The notes under the pieces are model-generated. The model did not search any database, was not told the origin of the DNA, and saw nothing but the letters and a program-made list of their open reading frames with translations. From NCBI RefSeq assembly GCF_029867415.1, contig NC_081183.1, positions 57,424,336 through 57,488,335 on the forward strand: DNA of 64,000 nucleotides, read 5' to 3'. The stretch is from Vicia villosa. Its lineage: Eukaryota > Streptophyta > Magnoliopsida > Fabales > Fabaceae. Position numbers and translations under genes: made by a program. Every line of letters starts with the position of its first letter. Positions within the stretch are counted from its first letter, which is position 1. This document shows positions 1 through 12,209 of this stretch, one piece after another.

Positions 1-1413
1 TCCCATCGTGAATCCCGTTCCGACTATCTCAGACCACCATACTATCATCTTCGGCCGCCTGTGACTTCCCCACGATTACGATGCCCTTGCCGGAACAGTA
101 AATTCCCTTTCCGCTTTTGCCTGCAATTTATTTGGGGTTACGTTGAATGAGGAGAAGCATAGACACGATGAGGAAATAAGCCAAAATCTGCTATAATATA
201 TGTTGTTTCCATTTTGTTCTTTTATTTTAAATTTAATAATTAATGGATACTTGTCGAGTGTTGGTTGGTAGCCACCTTATTTTGAATGAGTCAAAATTAT
301 CCAAAGAAAGCATCAGGTACCGTCTCTATTCCAATTGCATTTACTATTAGTTTTTATTTTTATTGTATTTTTTGTTTGAATTATTATCATTGCTAAGAAC
401 CAGGATATTCTTTCCTTTTAAGATAGTTTTTTAGTTTATTTGAATTTAATTTAGTGATTCATTTAGTGTATTCAGTTATTTAGTTTTAATTACTAAAATT
501 AAGAGGAAATGTTCCTCTCTTATTGGATTAGAATTATTTTTTACGTAGCTTTATTGTAAATTAATTTATTTAATAGGTTTTCTAAAAATAAAACTAATTT
601 AGTTTAGTCCTTTTAGTCATATTTTAGATAATATTAAAGTACATAAATAACTAAAATATGTTTATTCCATTAGGGAAATAATAATTAAATACAAATTAAA
701 ATAACATTCATCCTGCTAAATGGTTTTAACCAAATCTATTGGTTACGATGATTAGCATTTTCCTTTTATCAAATTCGTTATTATTTTTAATCGAATCTAT
801 CGATTATGAGGAGTAACGATAATTAAAATACACACATTTGCTATTCGCGATAATCAATCTATCGATTATAGTGGTTAGCAATCCTCCCTTTAATCCGTTA
901 GCTATGGTAATCAAACCTATTGATTATTGCGACTAATGGTAACAAATTAAAAACCAGGGTTGTACGCCCAAGTCTAAAATATTCAAAACACTTCAATTTC
1001 AAAATACGGATTTTTATCCTCATTCAAAACTACGATAGGCAACTCAAAAGCCTTCAAATCCTATCAAATCAAAATTCTAATCCAAAGGCGTACAATCCTG
1101 TGCCCGAACTACGTTGACTCTGATTCTCCATAAGGAGATACGTAGGCACTTGGCAACAAGGCGAGTCCCCCACCCTAAAATCTCAATTTTCCCCTTATTC
1201 AATTCTTTAGCATAAACCTTACCTTAATACTCTTAGCCATCAAACCTTTGCCTTAGATTCAAAGCCAATAGGAAAGGGTTGAGGGTGCCTAACACCTTCC
1301 CTCGACCTGAATATAGTAACTTACCCTGAATCTCACATCTGCGTAGGGTTTCCTATTCGCCCTTCAGAATAGGTGGCGACTCTCTAAGTTAAATTTTTAG
1401 GCAGGTTGCTACA
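1..1413 (+). repeat. 5' LTR (partial) of the LARD element
   Basis: This is the 3' part of the LTR. It ends in GGTTGCTACA at 1413, followed by the dinucleotide GC and the primer site. The matching 3' LTR is 2253 bp, so 840 bp lie left of the window. Four AT-rich inverted repeats (about 729-930) lie in it. Confidence 0.9.
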
Positions 1414-1415
1414 GC

Positions 1416-1433
1416 TGGCGACTCTGCTGGGGA
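1416..1433 (+). other. Primer binding site, tRNA-Arg type
   Basis: TGGCGACTCTGCTGGGGA follows the LTR end after two bases. Its complement ends in CCA as a tRNA 3' end must. Ogre-group elements are known to use a tRNA-Arg primer with this kind of sequence. The first ten bases also occur inside the LTR at 1374-1383. Confidence 0.75.
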
Positions 1434-2282
1434 TACCATAACGGTGAATTACTATGCTATAGGTTTTAGGTTTTGGCAGGGTTTAGGTTTGGCGCATTTT
1501 AGGGTTTGGCAAACCTGCCATTTTTCAGGGTTTGGGGGAAGATTCATCCTTTAAAAAAAATATATATATAAAATTTTATTTTTTTTAATTTTTTATTTAT
1601 TTTATTTAACTATGATTTCATCTATTTAAATCATTTAAAGTATTTATCGGTTTGTTTAAATAATATCTGTATATTTAAATATTTGCTGTTATTTGCATTT
1701 TTGAATCGTAAGCAGCCGGATTTCGAGGTTAGTATAAATATTTAAATTTCATTTATTTATTTATTTTCCTCTGCAATTTCATTACTGCAATTTAATTAAA
1801 TATTTATTTCTGTGAATATTTGCTATTCTTATTGCATCTTCTGGATAATATAAATTGTTGATTAAACCTAAGTGTGGGAGTTAACTTTGAGACCACTAGG
1901 GGAGTATGAATCGCCTACGAGTCTCATTGATAACTCCACTCGGAGTGGGTTGGGTATTTGGAAAGGTCCGAAACGAAGCTTGACTTTGTGGAGGGCTGGA
2001 CTGGATACTCAGCTGATCTCTCCGGGAACCTACCCCAAAAATTCGAACCTCATGGATAAAATGAGTTGTTCCAAAATCCGAAGAGACGGAAAAGTCTCGG
2101 AGGCTACGAACGACCCCATGAGACCTTTTAGAACCCCCTATATAAAGGTTGGCTCCCAAGAGCCGCTACGTCGAACCTATGAACTTAGGACTTTTGTGCT
2201 TATGTGCTTATTATGTGTTTGCAATTTATATACTTCGAATATCTATGCGTTTCGATTTTGCAGGTTTCCCTACGTGGTCCCT
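1434..2282. other. Non-coding leader of the LARD element
   Basis: There are AT-rich stretches (1550-1860), and a less AT-rich block (1870-2170) whose inverted counterpart is at about 44870-45190. I see no retroelement protein in it; the short open frames on both strands have no recognisable motif. Confidence 0.6.
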
Positions 2283-3060
2283 AGCCTGTAGGGATTCTAA
2301 TTTCTAAAGATCATGTCTTTCCCACGAAGGACATCACCATCTATGCATCCCTTAACCTGTAGGGATCTTATTTTCATATCTTTGTACTCTTGCAAATACG
2401 TGTCCCTCCCACAAAGGACATCTTCGCTTACGCACGTCGATTGGCTTCTCGATAGCCACGAGACTAAGTGACTGTCATGAACAGTCACTCCGCGCCCGCA
2501 TCTACGCACTCCCTAACCTGTAGGGATTTTACTTTTATATCCTTGTATCTACGACTACGCGTCCTTCCCACGAAGGACATTTCCATTAACGCACGTCAAT
2601 TGGCCTCTCGATGGCCATGCGATTCGGTGATTGTCGTGAACGGTCACCCCGTGCTTGCTACTACGTACTCCCTAGCATACATGGATTTTCTATTACATCC
2701 ACGTGTTTCCACAATGACGCGTCCTTCCCCGAAGGACAACTTCACTAGCATGCGTTCGATTGGCCTCTCGATGGCTATGAAATCTAGTGACTGTCCTGAA
2801 CGGTCACTCCATGCTCAGTCCCGCGTACCCTCTAACTTGTAGGGTTTGGATCTCCATTTACACATCACATCCCTAGCCTGTAGGGATTGCTCTTCGTCCA
2901 TATCGTCCTTAGATAGGTTGTGTTCCGCACAGAGAACCTTCCCACCAAGGACAACTTCATTGGTACACGTTGATTGGCCTCTCGATGTCCATGAGACTTG
3001 GTAAATGTCTTGAACGGTAACCAGCCGTTACCTTTTACATACTCCCGAATCTAAGGGATT
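2283..3060 (+). repeat. Tandem array, about 160-bp units with hairpins
   Basis: Each unit has a 'CCTGTAGGGAT' box, a 'CCCACGAAGGACA'-like box, a 'GGCCTCTCGATGGCCATG'-like box and a GTGACTGT-loop-ACAGTCAC hairpin. Hairpins start at 2468, 2627, 2787 and about 2999. The same array is present inverted at about 44220-44780. Confidence 0.75.
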
Positions 3061-5874
3061 TCCCTTGGCGTGTCATAACATTTATCCTGCAAAGATTCCA
3101 CGAGGGTCTAATGTCGCCTCTAAGGCTATCCCTAAGATCATATGTCACACGGCTGCATTGCATACACGGAGTTACAATACAAGGAGTCTCTCGCTTACGC
3201 GTGCATTGGCATTTTCATGCATTCATACATGCTCATCTGCATTTCTATCTTCGCCCGCATCCATACCAACCATGCTAGCCGGTTTCCCGAAACTCCCAAA
3301 AAAATCAAAGAAAAAAACTATGGAGAAAGGAGAATAAAAGATCTGGGTCTTGCTAAAAAAAAAGGGGATGTCTTCCATTATGCCAACCACGTGTCCATGC
3401 CTTGTCATGACAGGATTATGAATACAATAAAGGTTTTCATCGAGCAAGGATCAGTTCAACAAAGAGTTCCCTCATAGATACACTCAAGATGTATCTAGTC
3501 ATAAAGGGGTTCATCTTAGAACATATCAAACTTTCAAGGACGCTCTACGATAACCTAGGGGCAAGGGTCAGTCCAACTGGGGCAATACCCTGAACAAAGA
3601 TGCATGACTACGATGGAGAGAATTTGACATATGTCAGCCCCACACCAAGGGGCAAAAGGGTCATATGTTTTCTATATCAATTTACAAACTTCGAATGTTG
3701 CAAATGGTGTGATGCTATCCTATGGAAAAGCAAAAGAGGTTCAGTCAAAGGAAACTTATGAAGTTCCGATACGACGAAACCCCACCGCTAACGGTTTATT
3801 CACGACAGGTTTGACGTGCCCAAGGAGAATTCAAGATCACCCTTTTACTTCTACAAGTCCACGAACTAAGGAGTAAAACAAAGTCGACGGATCCACAAAG
3901 GAGATTGCCCTTAGGATTAATAGGTTTATCATTTAAAGTTGAACTTTTACGATCACAAAGTGTTATCTGATGTAAAACGTTGTACCTTTCAAATAGTAAT
4001 TCAATAAAATAATCATGCATGTTTTGAAATCAATTCATTCGCTTCATTCGCTCACTACTACGACTTTCCACTCGCACCCTTCTATTCTTTTTCAATTTCA
4101 ACTTTCAATTATTAACAAACTTGAGGGAGAATGACGAATACAAATAACTAAGTCCAGCTAAACATATGCTTTCAAAGTAAAACCGAGCCGAGGATGTACA
4201 GGCATTGCTTCAATTCCCAAACACTGGAGATATAAGGATGTTAATCCCTCGTTACCCCCTCGAGCCAGGAGTTGGAGTTTGTTTTTACTTTTTCAAATAA
4301 ACCTTGATTTTAACCAGGGGCAGGGTAGATTTCAATTAATTCAATGGCGTACTTTGGTTGTCAAGAGAATCAGTCCATCCAAGCAAGCATTCAAGCAAAG
4401 GCTCAAGCATATCTTCTTCCTCGCATTCATCCAAGATTGAGGAAGCAATGGGGATAACATTCACAACAATATTCTTCCTCAATACATCATTCAAGATCGA
4501 GGAAGTATCAAAGTCTAAGCTTGCAAATCAAAATCAACATGGCAGTCGCAACATTCAATATCCAAGGATCAATATTTCAAAAGAAGCATTCAAAATAAAA
4601 AAAAAAATGCCCGCTAAGTCGAAATGGAAAATTCCAATAAAAGCCAAAAAACGACTTAGGCAAAAATTAGGACATCCCGATGGATCAAATTCAAAAGGAA
4701 TTGGTTCATGCAAAAATAAGGGATAAAAACAAAGGCGAAATACAAAGGATAATCTTGTGACTGTCAAACCATCAAAGCTTCACATCAATGCTTGGATCTC
4801 TACAATATTTTCATCAACGCTTGGGTCTTTATTAAAGGCTTCTGCTCAACATCAGAACTGATTTTCTTACAAACAAAGCACATCCATTGGATTAGGCAAA
4901 TTTTTAGGATCTGGAGAACATCAAGGAGAAAGGGGTGGGATAAATAAAATTTTGAGCCTTATATCCGTTGCTTCTTAAAACATGAACCAGGCCAAGTTAC
5001 AACAGTTAAAAGTCCTAATTGAGGCAAGGTTAACTATGAAAGCATATTAAGCAGGATTTGTTATACTGACTCCTATGTTTGTTAAAACTATTTCTAACCA
5101 ATGTGCTTCTTCAAGCATTTTTTTCAAAACAATCCAGTCCTAATTCATAACGGACTTCGATTTCAAAACTTGCATACGCATCGCATTGGAGTTACTTCTC
5201 GAAGGGTACAACGTCATTTACGAGTATACACTTAGCATTGAGGAAATCTCGAAATTGGTTTAATCAAAGGTGATCATTCCTAATAAAGACCTTGGAGTCG
5301 GGGGAACCACATCTAGAGGGTTCTCCTAAACAGGGGCAAAAATTTCAAAGATCACAGGGGCATGCAATCAAACATCCTATTCACTAGGGGCACTTTTCCT
5401 AAGGTTCAATCGACTCGGGGCACATCTCGAAGCAATCTCAAACAGGGGCATGTCAAACATGGGAAGAATTCAAATTCAGAAGGATAACACACTATGGATA
5501 GTCCTCCATATCATGGAAACCAAGGGCACACCCTTTAATCTAAACGGCAAAGCATCCGACGAGGCTATTTCCTGGGGCACTTCCCTCATAAGCATCTTTT
5601 TCCATGAAAATATTGGGGCAATGGATATCAAATCCATAAGGCGCACAACATAAAAAAGGGCGTTCTCACACTTTACAACATCGAACAAATCTCTCTCCTA
5701 ACTACAATCTTCAAAGTTCAAGAAATAGGTGTTGGGAAATCGCGCTAGCATCCAACAACCTTACAACACTAGCAAAATATACACGCTTTGGTTATCAACA
5801 ACCTATCATTGAAGCATCATGCAAATACATATGAGTCATGCATTGCATACATTGGCAGATACATTACACCACAC
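3061..5874. other. Non-coding internal region of the LARD element, shared with inverted copies
   Basis: From about 3390 to 5800 this matches, in reverse complement, 58391-60697. A shorter part matches 43060-43895. Open frames here do not resemble retroelement proteins and are not kept as a common frame between copies. I see no RNA gene or coding region. Confidence 0.65.
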
Positions 5875-6255
5875 CTTTTATAGGTAGTCTTCTTTAAGAC
5901 AAATCCTACGATCCTTTTTAGGAACCTTTTCAGGTAGTCTTCTTTAAGACATTCTAAGATCTTTTCTAAATAGTCTTCCTTAAGACATTGCCTTTCCAAA
6001 CCTTTTTAGGTAGTCTTCTTTAAGACATTCCATTTCCAAGAACCTTCCTAAGTAGTCTTTTCTGAGACATCCCTTATCCTTTCCCGCCTTTTCAGGTAGT
6101 CTTTTAAGACACTTTTCCAGCCTTTTCAGGTAGTCACCCTTAAGACATTCCTCTTTCCTTGTTGAAAACCTTTTTAAGGTGGTCTTCTTTAAGACAAATG
6201 TTCATATCCATCCCAAAAAACTTTTTTAGGTAGTCTTATAAAAGACATTATTTCG
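5875..6255 (+). repeat. Degenerate array with GTCTT-CTTT-AAGAC core
   Basis: About nine units, spaced roughly 35-65 bp, share TTTTTAGGTAGTCTT followed by AAGACATT. GTCTT and AAGAC can pair as a short hairpin. Individual units vary in the loop and flanks. Confidence 0.65.
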
Positions 6256-6516
6256 TTCCACTCGTTACATCAATCAACATATGCATAAGCATAAGCATTA
6301 TCCCATGCATCGAAACATCCAATTCAAAACTCTGGTGCTAAGCTACATTGTCCACCTGCTTCCCGGTAACCTTACCAATGATAGCAACCCCGCTGAACAT
6401 TTCATAAAGCATATACATATCATCCAGCGTATTCACATACTACATATCACAGAGGTCCAATTTTCATGTGCAAATCCAAATCCTTACAAAGTCCAGTTCT
6501 CGTCCTGGAAAACCAT

Positions 6517-6715
6517 TAAATCCAATTCTCGTTTGGTAGTCAGTTCCCGTCTGACTGTTACATCAAAATCCAGTTCCTGTCTGGTAGTCAGTTCCCGTCT
6601 GACTGTTACATCAAAATCCAGTTCCCGTCTGGTAGTCAGTTCCCGTCTGACTGTTACCTCAAATCCAGTGCCCGTCTGGTAGTCAGTTCCCGTCTGACCG
6701 TTATTTCAAATCCCA
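6517..6715 (+). repeat. Tandem array, about 48-bp units
   Basis: Four units contain GTAGTCAGTTCCCGTCTGAC and a variable T-rich or ATC-rich spacer. The period is a multiple of three, so reading frames stay open through it by chance. Confidence 0.7.
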
Positions 6716-6756
6716 TTTCAATTCCAATTTCAAATCCTATTCCAATGTCAATTTCA

Positions 6757-7140
6757 ATTTCAAACCAAATCGTAACCCTCGCGTTACGTCTTATCGCGGC
6801 AGTGATAACGGCAATTTCAAACCAAATCGTAACCCCCGCGTTACGTCTTATCACGGCAGTGATAACGGCAATTTCAAACCAAATCGTAACCCTCGCGTTA
6901 CGTCTTATCACGGCAGTGATAACGGCAATTTCCAACCAAATCGTGACCCTCGCGTTACGTCTTATCACGGCAGTGATAACGGCAATTTCCAACCAAATCG
7001 TAACCCTCGCGTTACGTCTTATCACGGCAGTGATAACGGCAATTTCAAACTAAATCGTAACCCTCGCGTTACGTCTTATCACGGCAGTGATAACGGCAAT
7101 TCCAAACTAAATCGTAACCCTCGCGTTACATCTTATCATG
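6757..7140 (+). repeat. 57-bp tandem array with two inverted repeats per unit
   Basis: About seven units each contain CGTAAC-CCTCGC-GTTACG and TTATCAC-GGCA-GTGATAA. Because 57 is 3 x 19, open frames run through on both strands as a 19-residue repeat. This looks like an array artefact rather than a protein. Confidence 0.85.
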
Positions 7141-7600
7141 TTAGTCCCTTGGCAATGATAATGGAACCTTCAATTGCAAATCCAAATCGTAACCCTCGCG
7201 TTACGTCTTATCACGTTAGTCCCTTGGCAGTGATAATGGCACCTTCAATTTCAAATCCAAATCGTAACCCTCGCGTTACGTTAGTCCCTCGGCAGTGATA
7301 ATGGCACCTTCAATTTCAATCCAAATCGTAACCTATCGCGTTACGTCTTATCACATTAGTCCCTTGGCAGTGATAATGGCACTTTCAATTCCAATTTCAA
7401 CCCCAACCATGACTTATTGCGTTAGTCCCTGAGCAGCAGTAAGTTATGTCTTGTCACGATTAGTCCCCTGGCAGTGACACAAAGCTACGTCTCTTTGCAA
7501 ATAGGGATTTATTTTCCCTGATCACAAGGCTTCTCAAACAATTCTTCAATTGGGTTTATCGCGTTAGTCCCTCGGCAGTGATCTTCTTCAAAATTTCAAG
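7141..7600 (+). repeat. Diverged continuation of the 57-bp array
   Basis: Units of about 60-70 bp keep the TTATCAC and GTGATAA arms, with GTTAGTCCCTTGGC inserted in the loop. They are separated by a CACCTTCAATTTCAAATCC-like spacer. The final units (7400-7600) are strongly decayed. Confidence 0.65.
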
Positions 7601-8023
7601 CAAGGTTATATTTTTTCTTTTCCAAAGTTACTAACTTCAACTAACAATCATGCATCATCCAATTAACATACTTCATTCATACATTATGCATATACATACA
7701 TGGCTCTCATTTATTTTGAGAAGCTCACTGCATCAGGCATCGCATGCATCATAAACATTGCATAAAGTCAAAGTTGCCTTTTTAGGCCATGCTACGATCA
7801 AAATGCGTAGCTCCAAAAAAAAAAGAGAGCATCTGCTCCACAGTAAAAAAAAAAAGGAGAAGAAGGAGTGATATTTACCCTGGGTGGCATCCATAAGCCC
7901 ATCTCCCGCAGAAGTTCTTCTTGACATAGGCAAATTTCAGGGCATTTCAGTGTCCAATCATCTTCAACCTTTAGATCACGATAGGCAGACGTGCCTATCC
8001 GACTCTTCAGGTTTAAGAAGATT
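7601..8023. other. Non-coding 3' internal region of the LARD element
   Basis: This is unique-looking spacer between the arrays and the polypurine tract. It has short A runs at 7815 and 7845. I see no gene here. Confidence 0.5.
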
Positions 8024-8036
8024 GAACAGGGGCAGC
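8024..8036 (+). other. Polypurine tract of the LARD element
   Basis: GAACAGGGGCAGC lies directly before the 3' LTR start TGTCATACCCC. The same AGGGGCAGC-type tract precedes the LTRs at 48338 and, as AGGGGCAAC, at 40443, both on the minus strand. Confidence 0.75.
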
Positions 8037-10289
8037 TGTCATACCCCAAAATTTGCCCTCTGCATTTCATCCTCAAGGTTCAAGGGACTATTCAAAGCAG
8101 CATTCACCCATAAATTAGAATAGAGGTGTGGATAACAGGTATTGTGGGACTCAAGCGCTTGGGCCCAATTATCACAAGGGTTTTATCATTTTTGGGGGTA
8201 TTTCAGGGTTTTTACTAACATTTTGATTTTTATGACTAACTATTTGTATTTAACATTATTAATTTTTATTAATACTAGGATTTTATAATTAGCTTTTATT
8301 ATTATGATTACTATTCTTAGGTAGAATTAGGACTAAATAATTTTTTATTTTAGGTTTTATTAATTATTAGTATTAGTCATAATTAGGAGTATTGTTATTA
8401 GGATTAGGATTTTTATTATTACTAACTATTATTAGAATTAGTTTTAGGATTATTAGGTTTAGTTTTAGTAGGCCCATTAGGTATAGAAAACCCTAATAGC
8501 ATCATATATATTCTTAATACACTCACTAAGAGAAGGAGGGGCACCGACAAAAACCACAACAACAAGCCATTACCATCACCATTTTTTCTAACAACAACAG
8601 AGTTGTTTCAAACCACATTATCACTAAACCATAACCAACTATATCCGATTTCGAAACCTTTAACATCACAAACCTGTAAATATTTTCCATCAAATAAATT
8701 TTAAATCAATTTATCACTATCATCATTTAGTTGTTGTTGTTTGTTTTTGTTTGTTGTTTTTGTTTTGCAGAGAAAGAGAAAAGGAGAAGTGGAAACAGTG
8801 CCGAAAACAAATCGGAAACAACAACGACAAGCTGCTCTGAAAGCATCCACCCCGACAACCGATCCGCTACAGCACCTCCCATCGTGAATCCCGTTCCGAC
8901 TATCTCAGACCACCATACTATCATCTTCGGCCGCCTGTGATTTCCCCACGATTACGATGCCCTTGCCGGAACAGTAAATTCCCTTTCCGCTTTTGCCTGC
9001 AATTTATTTGGGGTTACGTTGAATGAGGAGAAGCATAGACACGATGAGGAAATAAGCCAAAATCTGCTATAATATATGTTGTTTCCATTTTGTTCTTTTA
9101 TTTTAAATTTAATAATTAATGGATACTTGTCGAGTGTTGGTTGGTAGCCACCTTATTTTGAATGAGTCAAAATTATCCAAAGAAAGCATCAGGTACCGTC
9201 TCTATTCCAATTGCATTTACTATTAGTTTTTATTTTTATTGTATTTTTTGTTTGAATTATTATCATTGCTAAGAACCAGGATATTCTTTCCTTTTAAGAT
9301 AGTTTTTTAGTTTATTTGAATTTAATTTAGTGATTCATTTAGTGTATTCAGTTATTTAGTTTTAATTACTAAAATTAAGAGGAAATGTTCCTCTCTTATT
9401 GGATTAGAATTATTTTTTACGTAGCTTTATTGTAAATTAATTTATTTAATAGGTTTTCTAAAAATAAAACTAATTTAGTTTAGTCCTTTTAGTCATATTT
9501 TAGATAATATTAAAGTACATAAATAACTAAAATATGTTTATTCCATTAGGGAAATAATAATTAAATACAAATTAAAATAACATTCATCCTGCTAAATGGT
9601 TTTAACCAAATCTATTGGTTACGATGATTAGCATTTTCCTTTTATCAAATTCGTTATTATTTTTAATCGAATCTATCGATTATGAGGAGTAACGATAATT
9701 AAAATACGCACATTTGCTATTCGCGATAATCAATCTATCGATTATAGTGGTTAGCAATCCTCCCTTTAATCCGTTAGCTATGGTAATCAAACCTATTGAT
9801 TATTGCGACTAATGGTAACAAATTAAAAACCAGGGTTGTACGCCCAAGTCTAAAATATTCAAAACACTTCAATTTCAAAATACGGATTTTTATCCTCATT
9901 CAAAACTACGATAGGCAACTCAAAAGCCTTCAAATCCTATCAATTCAAAATTCTAATCCAAAGGCGTACAATCCTGTGCCCGAACTACGTTGACTCTGAT
10001 TCTCCATAAGGAGATACGTAGGCACTTGGCAACAAGGCGAGTCCCCCACCCTAAAATCTCAATTTTCTCCTTATTCAATTCTTTAGCATAAACCTTACCT
10101 TAATACTCTTAGCCATCAAACCTTTGCCTTAGATTCAAAGCCAATAGGAAAGGGTTGAGGGTGCCTAACACCTTCCCTCGACCTGAATATAGTAACTTAC
10201 CCTGAATCTCACATCTGCGTAGGGTTTCCTATTCGCCCTTCAGAATAGGTGGCGACTCTCTAAGTTAAATTTTTAGGCAGGTTGCTACA
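8037..10289 (+). repeat. 3' LTR of the LARD element (2253 bp)
   Basis: It starts TGTCATACCCC and ends GCTACA. A TATA-like CATATATATT at 8503-8511, followed by a purine-rich leader, is a candidate core promoter. Near the 3' end are the conserved GGGTGCCTAACACCTTCCC hairpin and a copy of the primer-site start (10250-10259). The target duplication cannot be checked because the left flank is outside the window. Confidence 0.9.
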
Positions 10290-12209
10290 ACCACCATTAG
10301 GAGAATTGTGACAATGCCACAATATGCTTCTTGCTTCATATTTAGTTACACATCTTCTCAACAAATTACCCGCTCCAATTTTGAACAAATATAGTTTATC
10401 CTAAACAAATTGAGTAGCATCATGAAGGAACTTTTTCTTTTGTTGCCAATTGAACTCGTCAGGAATCAAACCAGTTGGCTGGTAGTTTACAAGATCTGCA
10501 AACCACGATCTTTCTTGTATAATGAGCAGCTTCTCATATGGAAAGAACTATATGACTTCACCTTCCTTCTTTATTATCCTAACATTCACTAACTTTGACA
10601 AATGATCGGCCAACAATTTTTTTTAGCCCTTCTTATCACGGATCTCCAAATCAAATTCTTGTAACAAGAGGATTCACCTAATAAGTCTTTGCTTTGAGTC
10701 CAGTTTGGTGAGAAAGTACTTTATCACTGCATGATAAGTATACACTACAACCTTTGAACCAATTAAATAAGACCTAAATTTTTCTAATGCAAACAGTATC
10801 GCAAGCAACTCTTTTTCTGTAGTTGCATAATTTTGAGCCTCATTTAAGACTTTGCTCGCATAGTGTATAGCATGAAATATTTTTGGCATTCTTTGTCCCA
10901 GAACTGCACCTACCACATAATCACTCGCATCACACATAAAGTTCAAAATCATTTTTCCAATCGGGAGTTAGTGATTATTGGCGCAATTATCAATTTTTCT
11001 CTTAGGTCCTCAAAGGAAATTAAACAATCATTATTGAAATCAAAAGACTTATCTTTGTTAAGAAGGTTGCTTAATGGTTTTGCAGTTTTGGAGAAGTCTT
11101 TGATGAACCTTAGATAAAAAGCTCGCATGGCCCAATAAACTTCTAATCCCCTTAACATTCAAGGGTGGTGGCAACTTTTCAATGACTTCAAATTTTTCTT
11201 TGTCAACTTTAGGGCCCTTTGAAGAGATTTTATAACCCAGAACAATGCCTTCGATGACCATGAAATTTCACTTTTCCTAATTTAGAACTAAGTTAGTTTC
11301 CACAAGCCACTTTAGCACGGTGTCCAAATTCTTCAAACACAATTCAAATGAATAACTGAAAACAAAAAATTCATCCATGAATACTTCTATGCAACTTTCA
11401 ATGAGATCAGAAAAGATAGCCTGCTTACACCGTTGAAAGGTTGCCGATGCATTACATAACCCGAAAGGCATTCTTTGATAAGCAAAAATACCAAAGTGGC
11501 ATGTAAAAGTCGTCTTCTCGTGATCTTCAGGATTGGCTGTGATCTAATTATATCCCGAGTACCCATCCAAGAAACAATAAAACTTCTAACCAAACAATAT
11601 TTTAAGCATTTAATCCATGAAAGCTAAAGGAAAATGATCTTTCTCAGTAGCTTGATTAAGCCTCCGGTAATCGATACACATCCTCCAACTCTTAGGAGTT
11701 CTTGATGGAATTAAATCATTGCTTTTATTAGTGATTACAAAAATTTTGCCTTTCTTGGGCACCACTTGCACTAGGTGAAGATAGGGTAAACCATGCCGTC
11801 CTCTAACAACTTCACCACTTCTTTCCTTACCACTTCTTTCATGGTAGGATTTAAACGACGTTGCGATTGAGATACCGGCTTGAAATCCTCTTCCATCATA
11901 ATTTTATGCATACAATAGGCTGGGCTAATTCCTTTCAAATAAGATAAAACCCAACCGATCGCTTTTTTATTTTTCTTCAAAACTTGAATCAAACGATGCT
12001 CCTCCTTGTCATATAATGCACTACTGATAATCACATGTTTGTTTCTACCTTCTTCAAGAAACACATACTTCAAATGTGGGAGTAGCATCTTTAATTCAAG
12101 TTTAGACTCTTCTTTCTTTAGTTCTTCTTTAAAGACTTTGTTAGTTCCATGGTTTTTGCAATTGGCATAATTTTTCTAAAACATGGTTCTTTTATGATGT
12201 TGAGCAAGA
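10290..12209 (-). pseudogene. Athila/Cyclops-like Ty3/gypsy pol remnant
   Basis: In minus order: RT N-terminal part (12088-11771, with RRLNPTMKEVVRKEV), RT palm (about 11700-11277), thumb (11261-11058), RNase H (10952-10674, CDASDYVVGAVLGQ and ATTEKELLAILFALEKF) and the start of integrase near 10300-10340. The RT active-site box reads FMDE instead of an FMDD-type box, and frame changes separate all pieces, so it is dead. The wording of the RT start is typical of the Athila lineage, which is called Cyclops in pea. The LARD insertion cuts its integrase at 10289. No LTR of this element is visible. Confidence 0.8.

Larger units (their letters stand above)
1..10289 (+). mobile_element. Non-coding Ogre-like LTR retrotransposon (LARD-type), 5' LTR cut by window start
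   Basis: Positions 1-1413 recur at 8877-10289 with a constant offset of 8876, no indels and about four substitutions seen by eye, so they are the two LTRs of one element. The internal part (1414-8036) starts with a primer site of tRNA-Arg type and ends with a polypurine tract, but has no gag, protease, RT or integrase similarity in any frame. It is a string of tandem arrays and spacer. Such elements are called LARDs and would have to borrow proteins, probably from an autonomous Ogre relative. Large parts recur inverted at 43060-49985 and 58391-60697. It is inserted in an Athila-like integrase sequence that resumes at 10290. Confidence 0.85.

Noticed and set aside
920..1117. 65-codon ORF also found at 9796-9993
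   Set aside because: It lies in both LTRs of one young element, so its repetition is not independent evidence; no motif.
6654..7053. Overlapping plus- and minus-strand repeat proteins
   Set aside because: They follow from a 57-bp period divisible by three; no start context, and the repeat has DNA-level hairpin structure instead.
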